A DNA stretch of 64,000 bases from JAHRAW01 sp965226545 (GTDB taxonomy: Bacteria; Pseudomonadota; Gammaproteobacteria; Arenicellales; Poriferihabitantaceae), in the NCBI GenBank assembly GCA_965226545.1, contig OZ245364.1, positions 124,001-188,000 on the forward strand, in the 5' to 3' direction. The notes beneath the pieces were generated by a model, which was not told the origin of the DNA, did no database searches, and saw only the letters and a program-made list of their open reading frames with translations. Below, in pieces: positions 8,349 through 17,534 of this stretch. The first letter of the stretch is position 1, and each line of letters starts with the position of its first letter. Both the position numbers and the translations under genes were made by a program.

Positions 8349-8672
8349 TGGAATACCTGCAAAGGTTAAGTTGTATATTCCCCGACATTTGCGACCGCGG
8401 GAGCCTGAAACATTAAGCCGATACACTAATCGGCGTATAAATCGAACGGATATTAAATGCCCGTTATGCCCGTGTCAATATCATTATTGCAGATGATTTG
8501 CAAATTGTTTTCAATCAAAATGCCGCTAAATAATCACTAAACAATAATGTGTTTGTGTGCAAATGCCACTGTATCGCGCAATCGGCAATGGCGCGGGCGG
8601 ATAAGGGCGGGTTTGTCATTGACGGCGAATTCGGCTATTATCGCCGCATTCGGTTAACGCCGATTTTCATCA
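8349..8672. other. Divergent spacer between the inverse autotransporter and gltA
   Basis: 324 bases that must hold promoters for both directions. The middle (8470-8560) is AT-rich. I see no gene, and no pair of -35/-10 boxes convincing enough to mark. Confidence 0.5.
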
Positions 8673-10112
8673 ATGAACAAACCCGAAAACAAACCCGCCA
8701 AAACGCCGGCGCCGAGTGTTGCCAAGCCTGCCGCGAGCAAACCGGCGCGCGTTGCCAATCAAACGGCATCCGCGGCATCCGATTCGTTTACCTTGACCGA
8801 CAACGCCACCGGTCAATCGTGGCAATTGCCGGCGCGCGTCGGTGCGATGGACAATCGGCTGATTGACATCAAGCGGCTGTATGGCGACACCGGCATCCTC
8901 ACCTACGACCCCGGCTTTACCTCGACGGCGTCTTGTCAATCCGACATCACCTTTATCGACGGCGAGAAGGGCGTGCTGTTGCATCGCGGCTATCCGATTG
9001 ACCAACTCGCCGAGCACAGCGATTTTATGGAGACCTGTTATTTGCTGTTGTACGGCGAATTGCCGACGCCGGAACAAAAGGCTTCGTTCGATGCCGATTT
9101 AAAAATGCATTCGTTGTTGCATGATCAACTCTGTTCGTTTTATTCGGGGTTTATGCGCACCGCGCATCCGATGGCGGTGATGGTCGGCGTGGTCGGGGCG
9201 TTGTCGGCGTTTTACCACGACAGCACCGACATCACCGACATCGAACAACGCCAACTGGCGGCGCATCGGTTGATTGCCAAGATGCCGACGATTGGCGCGT
9301 TTGCGTATAAATATTCGCTCGGCATGGCGTTCCCGACGCCGCGCAATCAATACAGTTATTCGGAAAATTTGTTGCAGATGATGTTTTCGAATCCGGCTGA
9401 GGATTATGAAATCAATCCGGTGTTGGCCAAGGCGGTTGACCGCATATTAATTCTGCACGCCGACCACGAACAAAACGCCTCGACTTCGACCGTGCGCCTG
9501 GCCGGCTCCTCCGGCGCCAACCCATATGCCTGCATCGCCGCCGGCATCGCATCACTGTGGGGCCCGGCGCATGGCGGGGCGAATGAGGCGGTGCTTAAAA
9601 TGCTCGGCGAGATTGGCTCAAGCGAACGCATCGGCGAATATTTGAAAAAGGCGCGCGACAAGGACGACCCGTTTCGCTTGATGGGCTTCGGGCATCGGGT
9701 GTATAAAAACTACGACCCGCGCGCCAAAGTGATGCGCCAAACCTGCCACGAAGTGCTCGAGGTGCTCGGCATCGAAGACCCGTTGCTCGAGTTGGCGATG
9801 AAGTTGGAAAAAATCGCGCTCGAGGACGATTATTTCGTTTCCAAAAAACTCTATCCCAATGTCGATTTTTATTCCGGCATTATTTTAAAGGCGATGGGCT
9901 TTCCGACCTCGATGTTCACCGTGATGTTCGCCATCGGACGCACGGTCGGCTGGGTGTCGCATTGGAAGGAAATGCTCAAAGACACCGACCAAAAAATCGG
10001 TCGCCCGCGGCAATTGTATTTGGGGCAAAAGCAACGCAACTATGTGCCGGTCGACAAGCGCGGACACACCGAGAAAAAAGTCACTTGGTCGTGGTTGTGG
10101 CGCGGCAAGTAA
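8673..10112 (+). CDS. gltA: Citrate synthase (type II)
   Basis: 479 residues. Condenses oxaloacetate with acetyl-CoA to citrate in the TCA cycle, in the cytoplasm. Catalytic residues are in place: His300 (GPAHGGAN), His341 (GFGHRVYKNYDPR) and Asp398 (YPNVDFYSG), plus His265 in LHADHEQNAST. All are offset by 36 from the Escherichia coli enzyme. The extra N-terminal 36 residues are a Lys/Pro/Ala-rich low-complexity tail (KPAKTPAPSVAKPAASKPAR), and there are about 16 extra residues at the C-terminus. The start at 8673 lacks a strong Shine-Dalgarno sequence. A later in-frame start cannot be excluded, but the first ATG before the core is Met59, already inside the N-terminal domain (next to DNRLIDIK), so the tail seems real. 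It stands alone in its transcript as far as can be seen. Confidence 0.96.
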   Translation: MNKPENKPAKTPAPSVAKPAASKPARVANQTASAASDSFTLTDNATGQSWQLPARVGAMDNRLIDIKRLYGDTGILTYDPGFTSTASCQSDITFIDGEKGVLLHRGYPIDQLAEHSDFMETCYLLLYGELPTPEQKASFDADLKMHSLLHDQLCSFYSGFMRTAHPMAVMVGVVGALSAFYHDSTDITDIEQRQLAAHRLIAKMPTIGAFAYKYSLGMAFPTPRNQYSYSENLLQMMFSNPAEDYEINPVLAKAVDRILILHADHEQNASTSTVRLAGSSGANPYACIAAGIASLWGPAHGGANEAVLKMLGEIGSSERIGEYLKKARDKDDPFRLMGFGHRVYKNYDPRAKVMRQTCHEVLEVLGIEDPLLELAMKLEKIALEDDYFVSKKLYPNVDFYSGIILKAMGFPTSMFTVMFAIGRTVGWVSHWKEMLKDTDQKIGRPRQLYLGQKQRNYVPVDKRGHTEKKVTWSWLWRGK

Positions 10113-10265
10113 CGGCAAACGGCGTCGGCATTAATGTTACTGTTAATGTCGATGTTGACGTTGGCATCGTCGTCGCCGTCGACATTAATGTCACCGTCTC
10201 AAACTAATCCTTAAGCATCCAACCCATCCACGCGCTTCCACTCGTTCGCGTTTGCAGTATCGACA

Positions 10266-10640
10266 ATGCTCGTCAAAATTTTATTCAGTGCGGCGGTGAT
10301 AGCGGGCGCGTTGTTGTGGTTGCGCGTGATGCGCAAACCCGCCGATGCATCGTCTGATGCGGAATCGGAATCGAACTCGGACTCGCACGACGCCGCACCG
10401 TCGGTGCGCGCAGTTGCATTTGGCTTGCTTGGCGTTGTGTTGATTGCATCGCTTGCCGTGTTCGCCTTAAAACTTCGCCACGATTATCGCATCATCGAAT
10501 TGCGAATCACTTCGGGCGATGCGGTCGCCACGTATCACGCGCGGCAAAAATCGATTCGCGGTCGGCGATTTACCACGCTCGACGGCGCGCGCATCACCTT
10601 GGGCGAAAACGACCGCATCGAAACCACCGAATTGGATTAA
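10266..10640 (+). CDS. Hypothetical small membrane protein with two predicted TM helices
   Basis: 124 residues, no family recognised. Helix 1 is MLVKILFSAAVIAGALLWLR and helix 2 is VRAVAFGLLGVVLIASLAVF (about 47-66), separated by a Ser/Asp/Glu-rich stretch rich in SD repeats. The C-terminal 50 residues are polar and end in a small beta-like segment (RFTTLDGARITLGENDRIET). It starts 153 nt after gltA and ends 5 nt before the rhomboid gene, so it probably shares that gene's transcript. Function unknown. Confidence 0.65.
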   Translation: MLVKILFSAAVIAGALLWLRVMRKPADASSDAESESNSDSHDAAPSVRAVAFGLLGVVLIASLAVFALKLRHDYRIIELRITSGDAVATYHARQKSIRGRRFTTLDGARITLGENDRIETTELD

Positions 10641-10645
10641 CCGCA

Positions 10646-11254
10646 ATGCAAAGATTTTATAAACCGTTGCACTTCCCGGCGACGCTGTGTCTGATAGGCG
10701 CATCGGTGGCAACGTGGTTGCTGATGATGACGCCATTGGCTGATGTTGTGCTGCGCAATCTGCTGATTGCCCAAACCGCATACGGCTTGACCGAAGTGCA
10801 AAGCGGGCAATGGTGGCGATTGGTCACGCCGATTTTTTTGCATTTTGGCTTGTTTCATCTGGTGTTTAATATGTTGTGGACGTGGGAATTCGGGCGGATG
10901 ATTGAATCGCAACAAGGCGCGGCCATGCTGCTCGGCTTGACCGCCTTGCTTGGCGTCGCCGCCAACCTCGCGCAATTTGTCGCAAGCGGCCCGTTGTTCG
11001 GCGGAATGTCCGGGGTGATGTACGGCTTTTTGGGATATGTGTGGTTGCAAGGCGCATTCAATCCACGATTTACGCTTTGCCTTTCACCGCAAGTGTTGGT
11101 TGTATTGCTCGGCTGGTTTGCGCTTTGTTGGTCGGGCGTGTTGTCGTGGTTTAATTTGCATGTCGCCAATGTCGCGCACACCGCCGGCTTGTTGTGCGGC
11201 ATTGCCGTCGGCGGTGTCGTACTTCTCGGCGCGCGATTCGGGCGAAGCCGATGA
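10646..11254 (+). CDS. Rhomboid-family intramembrane serine protease
   Basis: 202 residues with about six membrane helices. The rhomboid catalytic dyad is visible: Ser122 in FGGMSGVMYGFLGY (GxSG motif) and His178 in NVAHTAGLLCG. The oxyanion-side residues His71 and Asn75 in HLVFNMLWTWEFG are also present. These enzymes cut transmembrane segments of substrate proteins within the inner membrane; the substrate here is unknown. The stop overlaps the ATG of ileS by four bases (ATGA), so expression is tied to the tRNA synthetase gene. The protein is a minimal, GlpG-like core without an N-terminal cytoplasmic domain. Confidence 0.9.
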   Translation: MQRFYKPLHFPATLCLIGASVATWLLMMTPLADVVLRNLLIAQTAYGLTEVQSGQWWRLVTPIFLHFGLFHLVFNMLWTWEFGRMIESQQGAAMLLGLTALLGVAANLAQFVASGPLFGGMSGVMYGFLGYVWLQGAFNPRFTLCLSPQVLVVLLGWFALCWSGVLSWFNLHVANVAHTAGLLCGIAVGGVVLLGARFGRSR

Positions 11255-14200
11255 GCCGCACTGCCGCAAATTTCCAACCAGTCGATAATCGTTACGACGG
11301 TCCGGCGCTCGAAACCGAGATTTTGCAATTTTGGGAATCGAATGCGATATTCGAAAAAACCCTGCAGCAAAGCGCCGGTCGGCCGCGATTTAGTTTTAAC
11401 GAAGGCCCGCCAACCGCCAACGGCAAGCCCGGCATTCATCATGTATTGGCGCGCGCCTTTAAGGATATTTATCCGCGTTATAAAACCATGCGCGGTTATT
11501 ACGCGCCGCGCATCGGCGGCTGGGATACGCACGGCTTGCCGGTCGAACACGAGATAGAAAAAAAACTCGGCATCTTCGATAAAAGCGAAATCGAAAAACA
11601 AATCGGCGTCGCCGAATTTAATCGCATGTGTCGCGAATCGGTGATGACCTACATCGGCGAATGGGAGGCGATGACAACGCGGATGGGGTATTGGGTGGAT
11701 TTGCGCCGCGCCTATTACACGCTGAATAACGATTACATCGAATCGGTGTGGAACCTTCTGCAAAAAATTTACGACAAGGGGCTGATGTATCAAGGCTATA
11801 AAGTCGTGCCGTATGACCCGCGCATCGGCGCAACGCTTTCTTCGCATGAAGTCGCGCTCGGCTATAAGGAGGTTAAAGACCCATCGATTACCGTGCGTTT
11901 TCGCTTAACCGACGAAGCCAACACTTCGCTGTTGGTGTGGACGACCACGCCGTGGACACTGCCGGCGAATTTGCTGTTGGCGGTCGGCGTCGATATCGAA
12001 TACGCGCGCGTCGCCTGCGAAGATGAAGTGTTGATTGTCGCAACCTCGCGCATCGAAGCCGTGTTTGGTGAGGCCGAGCATCGAGTGTTGTCGACTTTAT
12101 CCGGCGCCGAATTGATTGGCGCGCGTTATCAACGATTGTTCGATTATTTAACGGTCGACAGCGGCGAGCCGTTTCGCGTCGTCGCCGCCGACTTTGTCAG
12201 CACCGACAGCGGCACCGGCATCGTGCACACCGCCCCGGCCTACGGCGTAGACGACCTTGCGCTCGGCTTGCGCGAAAACTTGCCGGTGATTCACGGCGTC
12301 GGTTTGGACGGTCGATTTAAGCAGGAGGTGACTCCGGTCGCCGGCAAGTTTTTTAAGCAAGGCGATTCGACCATCATCGAATTGCTGACCGAACGCGGCT
12401 TGTTGTTTAAAAACGAAACCTTGCTGCACAGTTATCCATTCGGCTGGCGCACCGGCGACCCGTTAATTTATTACGCCAAAGAGGCGTGGTATATCGCCAC
12501 GACCAAAATTAAGGATCGAATGGTTGAGTTGAACCGCACGATTAACTGGGTGCCGAAATCGACTCGCGACGGGCGGTTTGGCAAGTGGTTGGAAAACAAC
12601 ATCGATTGGGCGTTGTCGCGCGAACGATTTTGGGGCACGCCGTTGCCGTTGTGGCGCAGCCAAGACGGCGACACGATTTGCATCGGTTCGCGCCAACAAC
12701 TCGAAGAATTTTGCGGGCAGCCACTCGGCGAAGTCGATTTGCATCGCCCGAGCATCGACGCCATCACCTTTGTGCATAACGGCAAAACTTATGCGCGCGT
12801 GCCTGAGGTCATCGATTGCTGGTTTGATTCGGGGGCGATGAGTTATGCCCAATGGCATTATCCGTTCGAAAACCGGGATGAATTTGCGCGCCACTTTCCG
12901 GCCGATTACATCTGCGAAGCCATCGACCAAACGCGCGGCTGGTTTTATACGCTGCATGCAATCGCGGCGTTGGTATCCGACCAAGTGGCGTTTAAAAACT
13001 GCGTGTGCTTAAGCCACATCGTCGACCGCCACGGCAAAAAAATGTCCAAGTCGCAGGGCAACATCGTCGACCCGTATGAAGTGTTCGACAGCGTCGGCGT
13101 CGATTCATTGCGCTGGCTGTTTTTGGCGCGCACCGCCCCCGAGGGACAAAAACGCATCTCGGTCGACATCGTGCGCGAGGTGGCGGCGTCGTTTGTCAAC
13201 ACCTTTTGGAACACCTATGCATTTTTTGTGCTGTATGCGCGGCTCGATAAAGTGGACTTAAGCCGCGCCATCGCCGCGCACAAACGCGCCGAGATTGACC
13301 GTTGGATTCTTGCGTTGGCGCATCAAACAATCAAAACCGCCACCGACGCACTCGACCAATACGACGCCAAACGCGCCGGCGCCGCGATTGAAAAACTGGT
13401 CGACCAATTAAGCAATTGGTATGTGCGCCGCAACCGCCGCCGATTTTGGAAAAGCGAACACGGCGACGACAAACAAGCCGCGTATCTCACCTTGTATGAA
13501 TGCATCGATTTGTGTCATCGATTGATGGCGCCGTTCATGCCGTTCTTAAGCGAGGCGGTGTATCGCAACCTGCACGGCAACAATGCAACCGCCGAACAAA
13601 GCGTGCACTTAACCGCCTGGCCCGAAGCGGATGAATCGTTGATGGATGAACAACTGGTCGCCGAGATGGATGCGGTGCAGCAAGTCGTCGGGCTTGGGCG
13701 CACCGCGCGCGAACAAAGCCGCATCCGCGTGCGTCAACCGTTGGCGCGCATGCAAATCGCCGCGGCCGACAAAACCATGCGCGACGCCATCATCAAACAT
13801 CAATCGCAAATCGCCGACGAACTCAATCTCAAATCGGTCGAGTTAATCGACCGCGACGCCGGCTTGGTCACGTATTCCATCGCGCCGAATTTCCAAACGC
13901 TCGGCAAACGTTACGGCAAGCGCATGCCGGCCATCAAAGCCGCGTTGGCAAATGTAGACGGCGCGGAAGTTGCCGCGCGCATCCAAGCCGGCGCGACTGT
14001 CGAATTGCAAATCGACGGTGAAACGATTGCACTCAACGGCGACGATGTGCGCATCAACACCGAATCCGCGCCCGGCTTTGCCTGCGCACGACAAGGCGCG
14101 CTGTTGGTTGCCCTCGACACCGCTCTCGACGAAGCCCTGCTGACCGAAGGCGTCGCCCGCGAATTGGTGCGCAGCGTACAAGACGCGCGCAAATCCGCGG

Positions 14201-14967
14201 CACTCGAAGTCGCCGACCGCATCACCCTCGACATCCGCGGCTCGAAACGCGTGATGGCGGCGGTGCAACAACATCGCAATCACATCATCACTGAGACGCT
14301 GGCTGATGAACTGACGAGCGACGGCAAGTTGGACGGCTTTGCCGCTGAACGTACGCTTGATGATGACCATTGGCGCCTTGTGATTCGCAAGCGGGCGGCG
14401 CAAGGTGGGGCGGTGAAAACGACGACGACGAAAGTGCGGGCGGCGGGTAAAACCGGTGTGCGTAAAAGTGCGAAGAAGAAAACTCGTGGGACGGTGAAAA
14501 CTGTTGTGCGTAAAAAGGTGACTACGAAAGCGCGTAGTGCGACCAACACTGTTGCGCGTAAAAGTGCCAAAAAGAAAACTCGCGGCACGGTGAAAACCGG
14601 GGCGCGTAAAAAGGTGACAAACGAAGCGCGTAGTGCGACTAACACTGTTGCGCGCAAAAGTGCCAAAAAGAAAACGCGCGGCACGGTGAAAACCGGGGCG
14701 CGTAAAAAAGTGACGAACAAAGCGCGCAGTGCGACTAACACTGTTGCGCGCAAAAGTGCCAAAAAGAAAACGCGCGGCACGGTGAAAACCGGGGCGCGTA
14801 AAAAGGTGACAACGAAAGCACGTAGTGCGACTAAAACTGGTGCGCGTAAAAAGGTAACAAACAAAGCGCGTGCCGCGACTAACACTGTCGTGCGTAAAAA
14901 AACAAAAAAGAGCGCGCAAAAGAACAAGCGCGCAACTCGCGCAAAAAAAGGGCGCGGCAAGCGATGA
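11251..14967 (+). CDS. ileS: Isoleucyl-tRNA synthetase with a repetitive basic C-terminal tail
   Basis: 1238 residues from the ATG at 11251; the open frame before it belongs to the rhomboid gene. Charges tRNA-Ile with isoleucine. Class I signatures are present: GIHH at 61-64 (HIGH motif, in TANGKPGIHHVLARAFKD) and KMSKS at 597-601 (GKKMSKSQGN). The CP1 editing region (GTGIVHTAPAYGVDD) and WYIATTKIKDRM are also seen. The GIHH form and length of the core suggest the IleS2 (eukaryote-like) type, which in known cases tolerates mupirocin. The core ends near residue 1050. A tail of about 185 residues follows, made of 32-residue units rich in Lys, Arg, Thr and Ala. The stop overlaps the next gene by ATGA. 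Confidence 0.95.
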   Translation: MSRTAANFQPVDNRYDGPALETEILQFWESNAIFEKTLQQSAGRPRFSFNEGPPTANGKPGIHHVLARAFKDIYPRYKTMRGYYAPRIGGWDTHGLPVEHEIEKKLGIFDKSEIEKQIGVAEFNRMCRESVMTYIGEWEAMTTRMGYWVDLRRAYYTLNNDYIESVWNLLQKIYDKGLMYQGYKVVPYDPRIGATLSSHEVALGYKEVKDPSITVRFRLTDEANTSLLVWTTTPWTLPANLLLAVGVDIEYARVACEDEVLIVATSRIEAVFGEAEHRVLSTLSGAELIGARYQRLFDYLTVDSGEPFRVVAADFVSTDSGTGIVHTAPAYGVDDLALGLRENLPVIHGVGLDGRFKQEVTPVAGKFFKQGDSTIIELLTERGLLFKNETLLHSYPFGWRTGDPLIYYAKEAWYIATTKIKDRMVELNRTINWVPKSTRDGRFGKWLENNIDWALSRERFWGTPLPLWRSQDGDTICIGSRQQLEEFCGQPLGEVDLHRPSIDAITFVHNGKTYARVPEVIDCWFDSGAMSYAQWHYPFENRDEFARHFPADYICEAIDQTRGWFYTLHAIAALVSDQVAFKNCVCLSHIVDRHGKKMSKSQGNIVDPYEVFDSVGVDSLRWLFLARTAPEGQKRISVDIVREVAASFVNTFWNTYAFFVLYARLDKVDLSRAIAAHKRAEIDRWILALAHQTIKTATDALDQYDAKRAGAAIEKLVDQLSNWYVRRNRRRFWKSEHGDDKQAAYLTLYECIDLCHRLMAPFMPFLSEAVYRNLHGNNATAEQSVHLTAWPEADESLMDEQLVAEMDAVQQVVGLGRTAREQSRIRVRQPLARMQIAAADKTMRDAIIKHQSQIADELNLKSVELIDRDAGLVTYSIAPNFQTLGKRYGKRMPAIKAALANVDGAEVAARIQAGATVELQIDGETIALNGDDVRINTESAPGFACARQGALLVALDTALDEALLTEGVARELVRSVQDARKSAALEVADRITLDIRGSKRVMAAVQQHRNHIITETLADELTSDGKLDGFAAERTLDDDHWRLVIRKRAAQGGAVKTTTTKVRAAGKTGVRKSAKKKTRGTVKTVVRKKVTTKARSATNTVARKSAKKKTRGTVKTGARKKVTNEARSATNTVARKSAKKKTRGTVKTGARKKVTNKARSATNTVARKSAKKKTRGTVKTGARKKVTTKARSATKTGARKKVTNKARAATNTVVRKKTKKSAQKNKRATRAKKGRGKR
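14461..14892 (+). repeat. 96-bp in-frame tandem repeat in the ileS tail
   Basis: Units begin at 14461, 14557, 14653 and 14749, exactly 96 bp (32 codons) apart. A shortened fifth unit from 14845 lacks the middle half. Each codes for RKSAKKKTRGTVKTGARKKV followed by TxKARSATNTVA. Copies differ by a few mostly synonymous changes, so the array is recent or kept uniform by recombination. The half units RKSAKKK and RKKVTNK are themselves related. Confidence 0.95.
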
Positions 14968-15986
14968 AGGTGTTGGTCACCGGCGCGGCCGGTTTTATCG
15001 GCGCGGCGGTGTGTGCGCGGTTGATTCAAGACGGCGCGCATCCGATTGGCATCGACAGCCTGACCGATTATTACGACGTCGCCTTAAAGCGCGCGCGACT
15101 CGAACGTCTGCATCAATGCGGTGAATTTACCTTTATGCAAACCGATTGCGCGGCGCGCGACGACATCGACGCATTGTTTCGCGCGCATCGATTCGATGCG
15201 GTGGTGCATCTTGCCGCGCAAGCCGGCGTGCGTTATTCGCTGGACAATCCGCAAGCCTACATCGACGCCAACTTAACCGGCTTCGGCAACATCTTGGAAG
15301 GTTGCCGCGCGCATTCGATTGCGCATTTGGTGTTTGCATCGAGCAGTTCGGTGTATGGCGGCAATGCGCGCATGCCGTTTGTCGAAACCGATTCGGCTGA
15401 ACATCCGTTGTCGTTGTACGCCGCGACTAAAAAAGCCAATGAAATGATGGCGCATTCCTATGCGCATTTGTATCGATTGGCGTGCACCGGGTTGCGGTTT
15501 TTTACCGTGTATGGCCCATGGGGACGCCCCGACATGGCGTTTTTTAAGTTCGCCGAGTTGATGTTGCAGGATAAACCGATACCGGTATACAACTGTGGGC
15601 GCTTGCGCCGCGACTTCACTTACATCGACGATGTTGTCGAGGCGGTGATGCGAATATTAAAACGCCCGGCGCGCGCCGCCGATGATTACGATGCGCACGC
15701 ACCCAACCCGGCGACCAGCGATGCGCCGTATCGGTTGTATAACATTGGCTGCGGCGCAACGGTCGAACTAAATGAATACATCGATGCACTCGAAGCCGCG
15801 TTCGGCATAACCGCGCAACGCGAAATGTTGCCGATGCAACCCGGCGATGTCGTCGCCACGCACGCCGACATCTCGGCGTTGATGCGCGATTTTGGTTTTG
15901 CGCCGCAGACTAAAGTGCGCGATGGCTTGGCGGCGTTTGCCGATTGGTATCGAAATCACTATGCAAAACAAAACGCCGTTAAGTGA
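14964..15986 (+). CDS. NAD-dependent nucleotide-sugar epimerase, UDP-glucuronate 4-epimerase-like
   Basis: 340 residues of the extended short-chain dehydrogenase fold. The NAD-binding motif is TGAAGFIG at 7-14 and the catalytic YxxxK is in SLYAATKKANE, with the active serine region FASSSSVYGG. The words GIDSLTDYYDVALKRARLER and VHLAAQAGVRYS are typical of CapI/LspL-type UDP-glucuronate 4-epimerases, making UDP-galacturonate for surface polysaccharide. UDP-GlcNAc or UDP-GlcNAcA C4 epimerases are close relatives, so the exact substrate is open. It starts within the stop of ileS (ATGA). The nucleotide-sugar dehydrogenase 220 nt downstream fits a joint role in uronic-acid sugar supply. Confidence 0.85.
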   Translation: MKVLVTGAAGFIGAAVCARLIQDGAHPIGIDSLTDYYDVALKRARLERLHQCGEFTFMQTDCAARDDIDALFRAHRFDAVVHLAAQAGVRYSLDNPQAYIDANLTGFGNILEGCRAHSIAHLVFASSSSVYGGNARMPFVETDSAEHPLSLYAATKKANEMMAHSYAHLYRLACTGLRFFTVYGPWGRPDMAFFKFAELMLQDKPIPVYNCGRLRRDFTYIDDVVEAVMRILKRPARAADDYDAHAPNPATSDAPYRLYNIGCGATVELNEYIDALEAAFGITAQREMLPMQPGDVVATHADISALMRDFGFAPQTKVRDGLAAFADWYRNHYAKQNAVK

Positions 15987-16205
15987 GACGACGCAAGATG
16001 AAGTGTCGCAAAACCAAACTGCACAAAATGATTTGCCGTGCGCATGTCGCGTTGCGCATATCGCATTAACCGCGTCGCCCTTAATGTGCGCGCCTGCATC
16101 GCACTTAAAATAAACACCGCTTAATATGTCGCATTACAATTCGTTGCGCATGTTAAATGAATCGCACCGAATGAACCACACCGCACTTAACATGCCGCAC
16201 TCACC

Positions 16206-17513
16206 ATGTCACTTAATATGACCGCACACAAAGACCGCCTGCTGGAAAAAATAAAAAACCGCGACGCGGTTGTTGCAATCTATGGGCTGGGCTATGTCGG
16301 CTTGCCGCTGGCGTTGCGCTTTGCCGAAGTCGGCTTTGCCACCATCGGCTTTGACATCGACGCCGAAAAAGTGGGCCGACTAAACGCCGGACAAAGTTAC
16401 ATCGAACGCATCCCCGCCGCGCGCATCTTCGCTGCCGAACGTTTCACCGCAACAACCGATTATGCGCAAACCGCGCGCGCCGACGCCTTGATTATCTGCA
16501 CGCCGACTCCGCTCGGCAAACATCGCGAACCGGATTTGCGTTTTGTCATCAACACCGTAGACGGCATCGCCGCACATTTGCGCGCCGGGCAATTGGTGTC
16601 GCTGGAAAGCACAACCTATCCGGGCACCACCGAAGAGGAATTGTTGCCGCGAATCCAATCGCGCGGGTTTACGGTGGGGCGCGATGTGTTTTTGGTGTAT
16701 TCGCCCGAACGCGAAGACCCCGGCAACGAAAACTTTGCGGTGCACAACACGCCGAAAATATGCGGCGGACACAGCGCCGATTGTTTGCAAGTTGGCGCGG
16801 CGTTGTATCAATCGGTCGTCGCCGAGATTGTTCCCGTCGCCGACACCCGCACCGCCGAGATGGTCAAACTGCTGGAAAACATTTATCGCGCAGTCAACAT
16901 CGGCTTGGTCAACGAACTCGGCGTGATTTGCGACAAGATGAACATCGACATTTATGAAGTCATCCGCTTGGCGGCCACCAAACCATTCGGCTTCACCGCG
17001 TTTTATCCGGGGCCCGGCACCGGCGGACATTGCCTGCCCATCGACCCGTTTTATCTCAGTTGGAAAGCAAAAGAATACGGCGTCGATTCAAAGTTCATCG
17101 AACTGGCCGGCGAAGTCAACGCCAACATGCCGGCCTGGCATGCGGCGCGCGCCGTCGCCAAACTAAACCAAGCCGGCAAATCAGTGCGCGATGCGCGCAT
17201 ATTAATCCTCGGCGTGGCTTACAAAAAAAACATGGACGACCTGCGCGAATCGCCGGCACTTAAAATCATCGAGATACTGCAAGCACAAGGCGCCAACATC
17301 ACCTACTGCGACCCGCATGTCGCAAATCTCAACGGCTTGCGCGATTATGATTTCGACCTGCAAGCCCAACCGCTAACCGCAAAACTGCTGGGCAACTGCG
17401 ACGCTGTCATTATCTGCACTGACCATGATTTGTTTGATTATTCGCTGATTTTGGCTAAGAGTTCGGTGTTGGTGGATACGCGCGGGGTGGTGGCGAGGTT
17501 GGGGGCGCAATAG
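16206..17513 (+). CDS. wbpA: UDP-N-acetylglucosamine/mannosamine 6-dehydrogenase (WbpA/TviB type)
   Basis: 435 residues. Oxidises C6 of a UDP-N-acetylhexosamine to the uronic acid with two NAD molecules. N-terminal NAD site GLGYVGLPLALRFAEVGF near 28-45; catalytic cysteine in GPGTGGHCLPIDPFYLSWKA; C-terminal UDP-binding domain with LGVAYKKNMDDLRESP. ESTTYPGTTEE and YSPEREDPGN are the WbpA/WecC-side signatures rather than the UDP-glucose dehydrogenase ones. Met1 at 16206 and Met5 at 16218 are both possible starts. With the epimerase upstream it resembles the dehydrogenase/epimerase pair of Vi-antigen or O-antigen clusters, but no glycosyltransferase or flippase is nearby. The gene symbol is by family, not proven. 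Confidence 0.85.
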   Translation: MSLNMTAHKDRLLEKIKNRDAVVAIYGLGYVGLPLALRFAEVGFATIGFDIDAEKVGRLNAGQSYIERIPAARIFAAERFTATTDYAQTARADALIICTPTPLGKHREPDLRFVINTVDGIAAHLRAGQLVSLESTTYPGTTEEELLPRIQSRGFTVGRDVFLVYSPEREDPGNENFAVHNTPKICGGHSADCLQVGAALYQSVVAEIVPVADTRTAEMVKLLENIYRAVNIGLVNELGVICDKMNIDIYEVIRLAATKPFGFTAFYPGPGTGGHCLPIDPFYLSWKAKEYGVDSKFIELAGEVNANMPAWHAARAVAKLNQAGKSVRDARILILGVAYKKNMDDLRESPALKIIEILQAQGANITYCDPHVANLNGLRDYDFDLQAQPLTAKLLGNCDAVIICTDHDLFDYSLILAKSSVLVDTRGVVARLGAQ

Positions 17514-17534
17514 TTGCGCGCGCGCGCATCGAAA

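Noticed and set aside
10855..11847. 330-codon minus-strand frame opposite rhomboid and ileS
   Set aside because: Composition is typical of an antisense shadow, rich in His, Arg and Pro, and it covers two well-identified genes.
14280..15041. Open frame of 253 codons on the minus strand with hydrophobic repeats, and another of 358 codons at 13843-14919
   Set aside because: Both lie opposite the ileS repeat tail; their regular 32-residue pattern is the mirror of the basic repeats and no start signal or family supports them.
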